Made by a program: the position numbers and the translations under genes. Of a stretch of 64,000 nt of DNA, positions 31,925 to 39,064 are shown piece by piece. Position 1 is the first letter of the stretch, and each line of letters begins with the position of its first letter. The notes beneath the pieces were generated by a model that saw nothing but the letters and a program-made list of their open reading frames with translations, was not told where the DNA came from and searched no databases. The DNA is from Actinomadura craniellae (GTDB taxonomy: Bacteria; Actinomycetota; Actinomycetes; Streptosporangiales; Streptosporangiaceae): NCBI RefSeq assembly GCF_003289645.1, contig NZ_QLYX01000003.1, positions 248,001 through 312,000 of the forward strand, written 5' to 3'.

Positions 31925-32938
31925 ATGCGCGCAGCGCTCGCCACCGGGGTGGACGCCCCGCTGTCCTTCACCGAACGCGAGATCCCGGAACCGGGGCCCG
32001 GCGAGGTCCTCGTCAAGATCACCGCCTGCGGGGTGTGCTTCACGGACCTGACCTTGCTCCGCGGGCACTTCCCGTTCGCCCGCTTCCCGGTCGTCCCCGG
32101 CCATGAGATCACCGGCACGGTCGCCGCGGTCGGGGAGGGCGTGCCCGGCCTCATCGAGGGCGACCCGGTCGGAGCCCAGTTCCTGTACGACTCGTGCGGC
32201 CACTGCGACTACTGCGTGGCCGGCGACCAGATCCTCTGCCGGGCCAAGCGCTTCACCGGCATCGTCGCCGACGGCGGGTACGCCGAGTACGCCCTGTTCA
32301 AGGGCCGGTACGTGACCCCGCTGCCGGCCGGGCTTGATCCGGTGGCCGCGGCGCCGCTGATGTGCGCGGGCCTGACCGCGTTCAACGGCCTGCGGCAGGC
32401 CGGAATCACCCCGAACTCCCGGGTGGCGGTCGTTGGCGGCAGCGGGGGCGTCGGCGCGCTCGCCGTTCGCTACGCCGTGGCCATGGGCGCGCGAGTCGCC
32501 GTGATCGGCCGGTCGGCCGGCGGCGCGGCGGGCGCGCGGGAACTCGGCGCGGAACTGTTCGTGGCCAGCCGCGACACCGACCCCGCCGCCGCGCTCAAGG
32601 CGTGGGACGGCGGCGCGGACGTCATTCTGAACGCCGCCCCGTCCAACGCGGCCGCCGCCGCGACCCTCGGCGGGCTCGCCCCCGACGGCACGCTGATCCT
32701 CTGCGGGTACGACGGCACGCCGCTCACCCTGCCGGTCCAGCCGATGGTGCTCAACCGGCTGCGGGTCATGGCGTCGCCGTCCGGATCGCCGCACGACCTG
32801 CGCGACACGCTGGCCTTCTCCGCACAGCACCGCATCCTGCCCGGCGTCACCGCGATCACCCTGGACGAGGTCCCGGCGACGCTGGAGGCCATGGGCCGCG
32901 GGGCCGGCGGCGGCCGCCGCGTCATCGTCTTCGACTGA
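31925..32938 (+). CDS. Zinc-dependent alcohol dehydrogenase
   Basis: 337 residues. Catalytic zinc ligands in ACGVCFTDL and PGHEITG, structural zinc site CGHCDYCVAGDQILC, and nucleotide motif VVGGSGGVGALAV. MDR family; the AdhP-like arrangement suggests primary alcohols or aldehydes as substrates. GAGGAG lies nine bases before ATG 31925 and six before the overlapping in-frame GTG 31922. Probably regulated by the MmyB-type regulator upstream. Confidence 0.9.
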   Translation: MRAALATGVDAPLSFTEREIPEPGPGEVLVKITACGVCFTDLTLLRGHFPFARFPVVPGHEITGTVAAVGEGVPGLIEGDPVGAQFLYDSCGHCDYCVAGDQILCRAKRFTGIVADGGYAEYALFKGRYVTPLPAGLDPVAAAPLMCAGLTAFNGLRQAGITPNSRVAVVGGSGGVGALAVRYAVAMGARVAVIGRSAGGAAGARELGAELFVASRDTDPAAALKAWDGGADVILNAAPSNAAAAATLGGLAPDGTLILCGYDGTPLTLPVQPMVLNRLRVMASPSGSPHDLRDTLAFSAQHRILPGVTAITLDEVPATLEAMGRGAGGGRRVIVFD

Positions 32939-32949
32939 ACCGGGGATCC

Positions 32950-33579
32950 TCAGCCGCGCAGGGCGTCGGCGAGTTTCCGGTCCCGGGCGACGCGCACCAG
33001 TGCGGCCGCGAACTGGGCGAGGTCGCGCTCGGGCACCAGGTCGACGAGCCGCTTGACGTCCTCGGGCAGCCCGAGTCGCCGCGCCCCCTCGATCGTCTGG
33101 TCGTCGAGGTAGGGACGCAGCCACGACCACACCGCCTGCGCCTCCCGGCAGAAGATGTCGGCGCCGGTGGGCCCGATGCCGGGGAACTCCTGGAGCGCCG
33201 CGCGGGTCCGGCCGGGGTCGTGCCCGACCCGTCGGGGGAGTTCCCGCAGGTCGCCCCCGTACTCGCCGAGCACCAGCTCGCTCATCTTGCCGAGCCGGGT
33301 GGCGGTGCTCTCGTCGTAGCGCACGTAGTGGCCGCGGCCGAGCGCGTCCACTCGCTCCTGCCAGCCGAGCCCGAGCATCTTTCGCGGCGTGGTGCCGCCC
33401 GCGGCCAGCAGTTCGCGGGTGGCGGCGATCGCGACGCCCGCGCCGATCCGGGCGCTCAGCAGGTTGGCCATGGTCAGCAACTGGAACAGCGGGGCGGGCT
33501 GGTTCTTGAGGGCGATGCCGGCCTCCGCGGCGTACGTCCGGCCGGCCTCCCGCAGCAGGTCCTTCACGAGGGAGTCCAT
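32950..33579 (-). CDS. Endonuclease III-like HhH-GPD protein
   Basis: 209 residues. The helix-hairpin-helix is LQEFPGIGPTGADIF, and surrounding helices fit the HhH-GPD DNA glycosylase fold. The Lys expected after the hairpin of bifunctional endonuclease III is not present and there is no Fe-S cluster Cys set, so it may be a monofunctional glycosylase or non-catalytic. AGGAGG lies eight bases before ATG 33579; GTG 33588 is an alternative. 33580-33775 holds no gene. Confidence 0.78.
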   Translation of the reverse strand: MDSLVKDLLREAGRTYAAEAGIALKNQPAPLFQLLTMANLLSARIGAGVAIAATRELLAAGGTTPRKMLGLGWQERVDALGRGHYVRYDESTATRLGKMSELVLGEYGGDLRELPRRVGHDPGRTRAALQEFPGIGPTGADIFCREAQAVWSWLRPYLDDQTIEGARRLGLPEDVKRLVDLVPERDLAQFAAALVRVARDRKLADALRG

Positions 33580-33775
33580 CGCACCCACCTCCTCCGCCCG
33601 CGCCCTACCCCGCGAACCGAGGCCCGAACGGGTCGGCGGCGCTCCTCGAACGGAGCCGTGCGCAGGACGAGAGAGCCCCGCCGGCGGTCGGGAGGACCCT
33701 GCGGGCGATCGCCGTGGTCCCGGTCACCTGGCCGATCCGGGGGGCGGCGCGAGGTGATCGCCTTGCGAGCCCGGG

Positions 33776-34375
33776 TCAGGGGTGCTCTGCGGGCCAGGCG
33801 GCCATCGCCAGGGTGGCGACCCGGTCGAGTGCGCGGGCGTCGGCGCCGTCCTGGGCCTGTCGCGACATGCCCTGCACGATGACGGCGTAATAGGTGCCGA
33901 GCGCCTCGGCATCCGTGTCCGCGGGCAGCAGGCCCGCGGCGATGTCGCGGGAGATCCGCTCGACGACGGCGTGCTTGGCGGCTTCGCGCAGCGCGCGCAA
34001 CTCGGCCTCCACATCGGCCGAGTCGGGGCCGTGGTTGACGGCGGCACTGATCACCAGGCAGCCGGGCGGGTGGGCCGGATCGGTGTAGTGCACGGCCGCC
34101 TCGCGCAGCATCCGCTCGACGGCCTGCCGCGCGGTGGGCTCCTCGGCCAGTGCCCTGGTGGTGAACGCGCCGTGGGTTCGCTGGTAGTGCCGCACCGCTT
34201 CGCCGAAGAGCCGTCGCTTGTCCCCGAAGGCGGCGTACAGGCTCGGTGGCCGGATTCCCATCGCGGCGGTGAGCGCCGTGATGGAGGCGGCCTCGTAGCC
34301 GTGCCGCCAGAACTCCTCCAGCGCCCGCTCCAGCGCGGTGTCGCGGTCGAAGCCGCGCGGTCGTCCGACTGCCAT
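33776..34375 (-). CDS. TetR-family repressor
   Basis: 199 residues. HTH region GRPRGFDRDTALERALEEFW and SITALTAAMGIRPPSLYAAF, followed by GDKRRLF. The ligand domain resembles TetR_C_16-type regulators of quinone/electrophile-linked genes. Divergent from an SDR with two palindromes in the 83-base gap, so it very likely controls that SDR and itself. ATG 34375 chosen; GTG 34381 also possible. Confidence 0.92.
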   Translation of the reverse strand: MAVGRPRGFDRDTALERALEEFWRHGYEAASITALTAAMGIRPPSLYAAFGDKRRLFGEAVRHYQRTHGAFTTRALAEEPTARQAVERMLREAAVHYTDPAHPPGCLVISAAVNHGPDSADVEAELRALREAAKHAVVERISRDIAAGLLPADTDAEALGTYYAVIVQGMSRQAQDGADARALDRVATLAMAAWPAEHP

Positions 34376-34387
34376 GGCCACATTCTA

Positions 34388-34399
34388 TAGCGGTCGCTA
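34388..34399. promoter_or_regulatory. TetR-type operator 1
   Basis: TAGCG-GT-CGCTA, a perfect 5+2+5 inverted repeat twelve bases before the tetR start. The TAGCGNNCGCTA form is a common operator of this TetR group (AcrR/YxaF type). Confidence 0.65.
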
Positions 34400-34416
34400 A
34401 AAAATCCTGCTACGGT

Positions 34417-34442
34417 AATTATGTAGTGATCGATACATAATT
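34417..34442. promoter_or_regulatory. AT-rich inverted repeat upstream of SDR
   Basis: AATTATGTA-N8-TACATAATT, perfect 9-base arms, ending 16 bases before the SDR start. AT-rich against a GC-rich background, it covers the likely promoter of the SDR gene. Confidence 0.65.
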
Positions 34443-34458
34443 GGGCGGGGGTAGTGCC

Positions 34459-35226
34459 ATGGGCGGACTGGCCGGCAAGACGGCTCTGGTGACCGGTGCG
34501 AGCAGAGGGATCGGGCGGGCCATCGCCGAGCGCCTCGCGGCGGACGGCGCCCTGGTGGCGGTGCACTTCGCCCGCAACGAAGCGGCCGCCGAGGAGACGA
34601 TCGCGAAGATCGCGGCGGCGGGCGGCCGGGCCTTCCCGGTGCGCGCCGAACTGGGCACGGCGGGAGACGTCGCCGCGCTCTTCGCCGGTCTCGAGCGAGG
34701 ACTCCGCGAGCAGGACGCCTCCGGCGGCCTGGACATCCTGGTCAACAACGCGGGCATCGGCTCCAACGGCCCCATCGAGCAGGTGACCGCGGAGGACTAC
34801 GACCGGGTCTTCGCCGTCAACACCCGGGCCCTGTTCTTCGTCACCCAGCGCGCGCTGACCCTGCTGCGCGACGGCGGCCGGATCATCAACGTCACCTCCG
34901 GGGTCACCCGGATCGCCTTTCCCGAAGAGATCGCCTACTCGATGACCAAGGGCGCGATCGACACCTTCACCCTCGCCCTGGCCAAGCACCTGGGCCCGCG
35001 CCGGATCACGGTCAACAACGTGGCGCCCGGCATCGTCGACACCGACATGAACGCCGACTGGCTGCGCGGAGATCCCGACGGTACGGCCTACGCCGCGAGC
35101 GCGGCGGCTCTCGGCAGGGTCGGCCGGCCCGCCGACATCGCCGACGTCGTGGCGTTCGCCGCCTCCCCGGACGGCCGCTGGGTCACCGGCGCCACCCTTG
35201 ACGCCACCGGCGGCTCCCACCTCTGA
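34459..35226 (+). CDS. SDR-family oxidoreductase (FabG-like)
   Basis: 255 residues. Cofactor motif TGASRGIG (12-19), NNAG (96-99), catalytic Ser147, Tyr160 and Lys164. Substrate unknown; paired with the divergent TetR gene. GGCGGGGG precedes ATG 34459. Confidence 0.92.
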   Translation: MGGLAGKTALVTGASRGIGRAIAERLAADGALVAVHFARNEAAAEETIAKIAAAGGRAFPVRAELGTAGDVAALFAGLERGLREQDASGGLDILVNNAGIGSNGPIEQVTAEDYDRVFAVNTRALFFVTQRALTLLRDGGRIINVTSGVTRIAFPEEIAYSMTKGAIDTFTLALAKHLGPRRITVNNVAPGIVDTDMNADWLRGDPDGTAYAASAAALGRVGRPADIADVVAFAASPDGRWVTGATLDATGGSHL

Positions 35227-35247
35227 CGGCCCGCCGGGGCCGGCCGG

Positions 35248-35628
35248 TCATCCGTGCGCCGACGACGCCCGTTCCGCGTTCTCCTGCGCGGCGACGAGCT
35301 CGTCGCCGTGTTCGAGCGTCCAGCGGCCAAGCTCCCTGATCGGGCCGTCGACCAGGCTCCGTCCCAGGCCGGTCAGGCCGTACTCGACCCGCGGCGGGGC
35401 CTCGGCGTACGCGCGCCGGCCGACCAGGCCACTGGCGAGCAGGCGGCGCAACGCCTCGGTCAGGGCCTTGTCGCTGATGCCGCCGATCGCGGCACGCAGT
35501 TCGCGGCGCCGGCGCGGGCCCTCGTGCAGGGCGGCCAGGACGACGGGGTCCCAGGTGTGCGTGAAGAGGTCGGTGACCGCGCGCAGGCGGCAGTCGGCAA
35601 TCAGCTCATAGCAGTCGTGATCGCTCAT
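35248..35628 (-). CDS. HxlR-family transcriptional regulator
   Basis: 126 residues. MSDHDCYELIADCRLRAVTD, then WDPVVLAALHEGPRRRRELR, GISDKALTEALRRL and PPRVEYGLTGLGRSL are the HxlR winged-helix signature. HxlR regulators often respond to electrophiles or aldehydes. The start may be further upstream (ATG 35640 or 35643). Divergent from the reductase at 35724. Confidence 0.9.
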   Translation of the reverse strand: MSDHDCYELIADCRLRAVTDLFTHTWDPVVLAALHEGPRRRRELRAAIGGISDKALTEALRRLLASGLVGRRAYAEAPPRVEYGLTGLGRSLVDGPIRELGRWTLEHGDELVAAQENAERASSAHG

Positions 35629-35651
35629 CTCGCCACCCATCATCGCCCACC

Positions 35652-35677
35652 CGATACGCACCGATCGGTGCGCATCG
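35652..35677. promoter_or_regulatory. HxlR-type palindrome between hxlR and the reductase
   Basis: CGCACCGATCGGTGCG (35657-35672) is a perfect 16-base palindrome, with outer CGAT (35652-35655) and ATCG (35674-35677) extending the symmetry to 26 bases. It lies 24 bases from the hxlR start and 47 bases from the reductase start. Confidence 0.7.
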
Positions 35678-35723
35678 GCCTCCCTACCGTGACGGCCAGA
35701 GAACCACTGCTGAAGGAGAGACG

Positions 35724-36365
35724 ATGCGGATCGGAATTCTGGGCACGGGAGCGCTGGCCGAAGGTCTGGGCACCGGCTGGGCGCGTGCGGGACACGAACT
35801 GGTGATCGGCGGACGATCCCCGGACCGGGCGCGGCGGCTCGCCGACCGGCTGGGCCCGGCGGCCCGCGCCGCCACACCGCGCGAGGCCGCCGCCGGCCGC
35901 GACGCGGTGCTGCTCGCGGTGACCTGGAACGGCGTCGAGGACATGCTGCGCAGCGCCGGAGCAACCGACGGCCTGCTGGCCGGCACACCACTGATCGACC
36001 CCACGAACGCCGTCGAACACGGCGTCGGCGAACTGCTCACCGCCCCCGGCGAATCAATGGCACGGCGGATCGCCGCGCTCGCCCCGGGAGCGCACGTCGT
36101 CAAGGCGTTCCACCTCTTCCCCGCCGCGCAGTGGACGGACGGCGGGCCGCCCGTGACGGTGGCGATGTGCGGCGACGACCCGGCGGCACTGCGGGCGGTC
36201 GGCGACCTGGTGCGCGACGTCGGCGGGGAGCCGGCCGTCCTGGGCTCGCTGGACCGCGTCCACCAGCTCGAGCAGGTGGCGGGATTCGTCATCGGGCTGG
36301 CGTTCTCCGGCGCGAACCCCCGCTCCGCGATCCCGCACGTCCCGTCGCCACCCGCCACCACCTGA
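35724..36365 (+). CDS. NADPH-dependent F420 reductase-like protein
   Basis: 213 residues. N-terminal nucleotide fold MRIGILGTGALAEGLGTGWA, IGGRSPDRA, then AVLLAVTWNGVEDM and the late VKAFHLFPAAQW match the F420-dependent NADP reductase (Fno)-like family. True F420 use is not provable. Controlled in all likelihood by the divergent HxlR regulator. 36366-36535 downstream contains no gene. Confidence 0.87.
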   Translation: MRIGILGTGALAEGLGTGWARAGHELVIGGRSPDRARRLADRLGPAARAATPREAAAGRDAVLLAVTWNGVEDMLRSAGATDGLLAGTPLIDPTNAVEHGVGELLTAPGESMARRIAALAPGAHVVKAFHLFPAAQWTDGGPPVTVAMCGDDPAALRAVGDLVRDVGGEPAVLGSLDRVHQLEQVAGFVIGLAFSGANPRSAIPHVPSPPATT

Positions 36366-36535
36366 CGAGACGGCTCCGGGGCGGGGCCCGGCCGGAACCG
36401 GGCCCTGCCCGCCGGAGAGCGCGCTGGCCCGGCCTACGACGCAGCGATGCTCCTGGCCGGAACCGTCGACGATACCTCCGCGCGGCCTCCGAAACCGGTT
36501 GACCGGCTCCGCGGCGGCCGGAGGCGCGGGAATTC

Positions 36536-38146
36536 CTAGGTGGTGTCGCGGACCGGCAGGATCACCGCCGAGGGGTGGGCCGGGTCGTGGTGGACCGTCT
36601 GCTCGGCGGCGCGGAGGGTGGTGGCGGTGGCGAGCGGTTCGCCGGTGCCGGGGTTGCGGGCGTAGCGCGGGAAGGCGCCGCTGGAGACCTGGACCCTGAT
36701 GCGGTGCCCGCGCTTGAAACGGTACGCGGTCGGCCACAGCCGGACGGTGGCGCACGAGATCTCGTCGGCGCCGGACAGGCTGGTCAGGCCGTCGCAGACG
36801 TTGCACGAGCGGCCCTGCGCGTCGACGTCGCAGAGCCGGACGAAGACGTCGGCGTGGGGCAGGTTGGACTGGAACCAGATCTCGGCGCCGACCTCGCCGA
36901 CGACCTCGACATCTTGGTCGAGGACGGCCGTGGTGTAGGTGAGCACGTCCGCCCGGGCCTCCAGGGCGGTGTTGTCGACGCTGCCGCTGTCGCGGGCCAT
37001 GCGCACGCCGCCGACTGCGGGCGTCGGGTCCGCCGGGTCGTAGCGGTACCGGTCGGGTTCCGCCTCGCCGGGCGGGTCGGTGGACAGCACGCCGTCCGCC
37101 TGGAGGTGGAACCGCTGCGGCGGGTACCCGCTCGGCGGCCAGGACTCGAAGTCGCGCCACGCGTCCTCGCCCATCACGAACAGCCGCACCGGCGCGCGGT
37201 CCGGTGGCTGCTCGCCGCGCGCGTGGGCCAGCCCGAACTCGAGGGCTTCGTGTGTCGCGGTGCCGGTGCGGGAGAGGTGGGTCCAGGGCCCGACGGTCAG
37301 CCGGGCCGGGCGCCCGGCTTCTTGCAGGGCCCGGAAGTCGCGCAGCTGGCCGGGCAGGAAGATGTCGTACCAGCCGCCGATCGAGCTGACCGGCACGGTC
37401 ACCTTCGCCACGCGGTGCCGGTGGTCGAGCCCGGCCCAGCGCGGGGAGCCGGCGTCGTGGGCGAGGATGTCCTGGATGTAGTCCGAGCGGTGCCCGATGG
37501 CGGCGACGTCGGCCTGGTCGAGCGGGAGGGTGCGCAGCGCGCGGCTCGTCCGCCGTTCCTGGCGGAGTTGCCGGAGCATCGCCCCGCGGCGCTCGATGCC
37601 GGCGATCATGGCGCCCCAGCCGAACGGTGTCTCCAGCGAGAAGCCGTCCGCGCGGAGGAACTCCAGGGTCAGCGCGGACTCGGTCACCTGCGGGATCATC
37701 GCCTTGACCTCCGGCGGCAGGCTGTCGGCGACCGCCCACTGCGCGTACCCCAGGTAGCTCATGCCGACCAGCACGATCGAGCCGCCGAACCACGGCTGCT
37801 TCACCACCCAGTCCAGCGTCGCCAGGCCGTCCTCGCGCTCCTGGCGCATCGGGTCGAAGTCCCCGCCGGAGCCGAACCCGCCGCGGGTGCTCTGGAACAG
37901 CACCTGGAACCCGCGTTCGGCCAGCGGCCTGGCCATGCCCCAGCCGATCGGCCCCCGCCGGCCGTAGGGGCAGCGGAGCAGCGCGACCGGCAGCCCGTCG
38001 CCCCCGGTGCGCGGCGCCCACCGGTCGGCCAGCAGCTCGACCCCGTCGGGCATCGGCACCCGGAGGTCCCGCTGGACGGCGAGGTCCCGGGTCGCCGGCG
38101 GGGGGAGTTGCAGCGAGCGTTGGAGGAGAAGGCTGCCCAGGTTCAT
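36536..38146 (-). CDS. CocE/NonD-family serine hydrolase
   Basis: 536 residues. Nucleophile Ser130 in LVGMSYLGYAQW, the X-Pro dipeptidyl peptidase-like catalytic domain, a helical cap, and the C-terminal jelly-roll (from about 330, with NTALEARADVLTYTT and RFKRGHRIRVQVSSGAFPRY). The His is in GPWTHLS. Members hydrolyse esters such as cocaine or acyl peptides; natural substrate unknown. ATG overlaps the upstream TetR stop (ATGA), so the pair form one operon. Confidence 0.93.
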   Translation of the reverse strand: MNLGSLLLQRSLQLPPPATRDLAVQRDLRVPMPDGVELLADRWAPRTGGDGLPVALLRCPYGRRGPIGWGMARPLAERGFQVLFQSTRGGFGSGGDFDPMRQEREDGLATLDWVVKQPWFGGSIVLVGMSYLGYAQWAVADSLPPEVKAMIPQVTESALTLEFLRADGFSLETPFGWGAMIAGIERRGAMLRQLRQERRTSRALRTLPLDQADVAAIGHRSDYIQDILAHDAGSPRWAGLDHRHRVAKVTVPVSSIGGWYDIFLPGQLRDFRALQEAGRPARLTVGPWTHLSRTGTATHEALEFGLAHARGEQPPDRAPVRLFVMGEDAWRDFESWPPSGYPPQRFHLQADGVLSTDPPGEAEPDRYRYDPADPTPAVGGVRMARDSGSVDNTALEARADVLTYTTAVLDQDVEVVGEVGAEIWFQSNLPHADVFVRLCDVDAQGRSCNVCDGLTSLSGADEISCATVRLWPTAYRFKRGHRIRVQVSSGAFPRYARNPGTGEPLATATTLRAAEQTVHHDPAHPSAVILPVRDTT

Positions 38147-38763
38147 CGGTCGTGCTCCTCGTCGTGGGCGGGCCGGCGTACCGTGGCGGCGACGAAGGAC
38201 ATCGCCCGCATGAGCCGGTCGGTGAGCTCTTCGGGGTCGAGCGGGTCCGCGCCCTCCACGACCCAGGTGTTGACGACCGCCGCCGCGCCGCCGGTCAGGA
38301 ACGTGGCGAGGTCCTCGGACGTGCGCGGGTCCAGCCGTTCTCCGAGGAGCAGGTGGGCGACCTGCCGGTTGAGCGGGATGAGCAGGTCGGTCAGCGCCCT
38401 GTTCAGGGCGTACCCGCAGGAGCCGGTCATGAGCGCCCGGTAGAACACCCGGTGGTCCGCGAAGTGCCGGGCCACGGCCAGCGCCCGGGCGCGTCCGGCC
38501 GGCGCCTGCGCGACGTCCGTGAGGTGCGGTGCCAGTTCGTGCCGGGCGAGGTCGAGCGCGGCCTCCAGCAGGAGCGTGTCGCGGTCGCCGAACTGCTGGT
38601 ACACCACCTGCCGGCTCACGTCCGCGGCCTCGGCGAGGTCGGAGATCGGGACGGCGGCCGTGCCCCGCTCGGCCACCAGGGTGACCGCGGCCCGCATGAG
38701 CGCGGCGCGGGAGCGGCGCACCCGGCGGTCCTGGACGGGAGTGCTCGCCGGCGGAGACCTCAT
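38143..38763 (-). CDS. TetR-family regulator of the CocE operon
   Basis: 206 residues. HTH with SRAALMRAAVTLVAERG and ISDLAEAADVSRQVVYQQFG. The rest is the typical helical ligand domain. Translationally coupled to the CocE gene. ATG 38763, with GTG 38769 as the alternative. Confidence 0.9.
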   Translation of the reverse strand: MRSPPASTPVQDRRVRRSRAALMRAAVTLVAERGTAAVPISDLAEAADVSRQVVYQQFGDRDTLLLEAALDLARHELAPHLTDVAQAPAGRARALAVARHFADHRVFYRALMTGSCGYALNRALTDLLIPLNRQVAHLLLGERLDPRTSEDLATFLTGGAAAVVNTWVVEGADPLDPEELTDRLMRAMSFVAATVRRPAHDEEHDR

Positions 38764-38780
38764 GCCCACGATGATGGACA

Positions 38781-38806
38781 GTCGTTAGAAAAAGGACAAG
38801 TGTCAA
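38781..38806 (-). promoter_or_regulatory. Promoter/operator of tetR-cocE
   Basis: On the minus strand TTGACA (38801-38806) forms a -35 box and overlaps the short inverted repeat GACA-CT-TGTC (38795-38804). No ideal -10 follows. Fits autoregulation by the TetR protein. Confidence 0.45.
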
Positions 38807-39001
38807 TTATCGGCGGTGGCGGCCGGGCTCGTCCCGGAGGGCGGCGACCACCACGACGCGGTGCCCGTCACGGTCGTGGCCGCCGGATGCCGCTGATCGT
38901 GCCGCCCACGCCGCCGGCCACCGGCCCGGGCGGTTCGTCGCGCGAGGGCGGCGTCCACTCTTGGGCGGACGAGAACCATGCCGGACCGGCGGGCGTCACT
39001 A

Positions 39002-39019
39002 TAGGTTGATGGTCGACCA
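39002..39019 (+). promoter_or_regulatory. Candidate promoter of the kinase gene
   Basis: TAGGTT (39002-39007) fits a -10 box, followed by the 10-base palindrome TGGTCGACCA (39010-39019). No clear -35. The remaining 38807-39001 gap contains no gene. Confidence 0.35.
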
Positions 39020-39064
39020 CTCATCGGCGCCGGCGGGCTGCGAGACGGCGAAGGCGGGCTGAGG

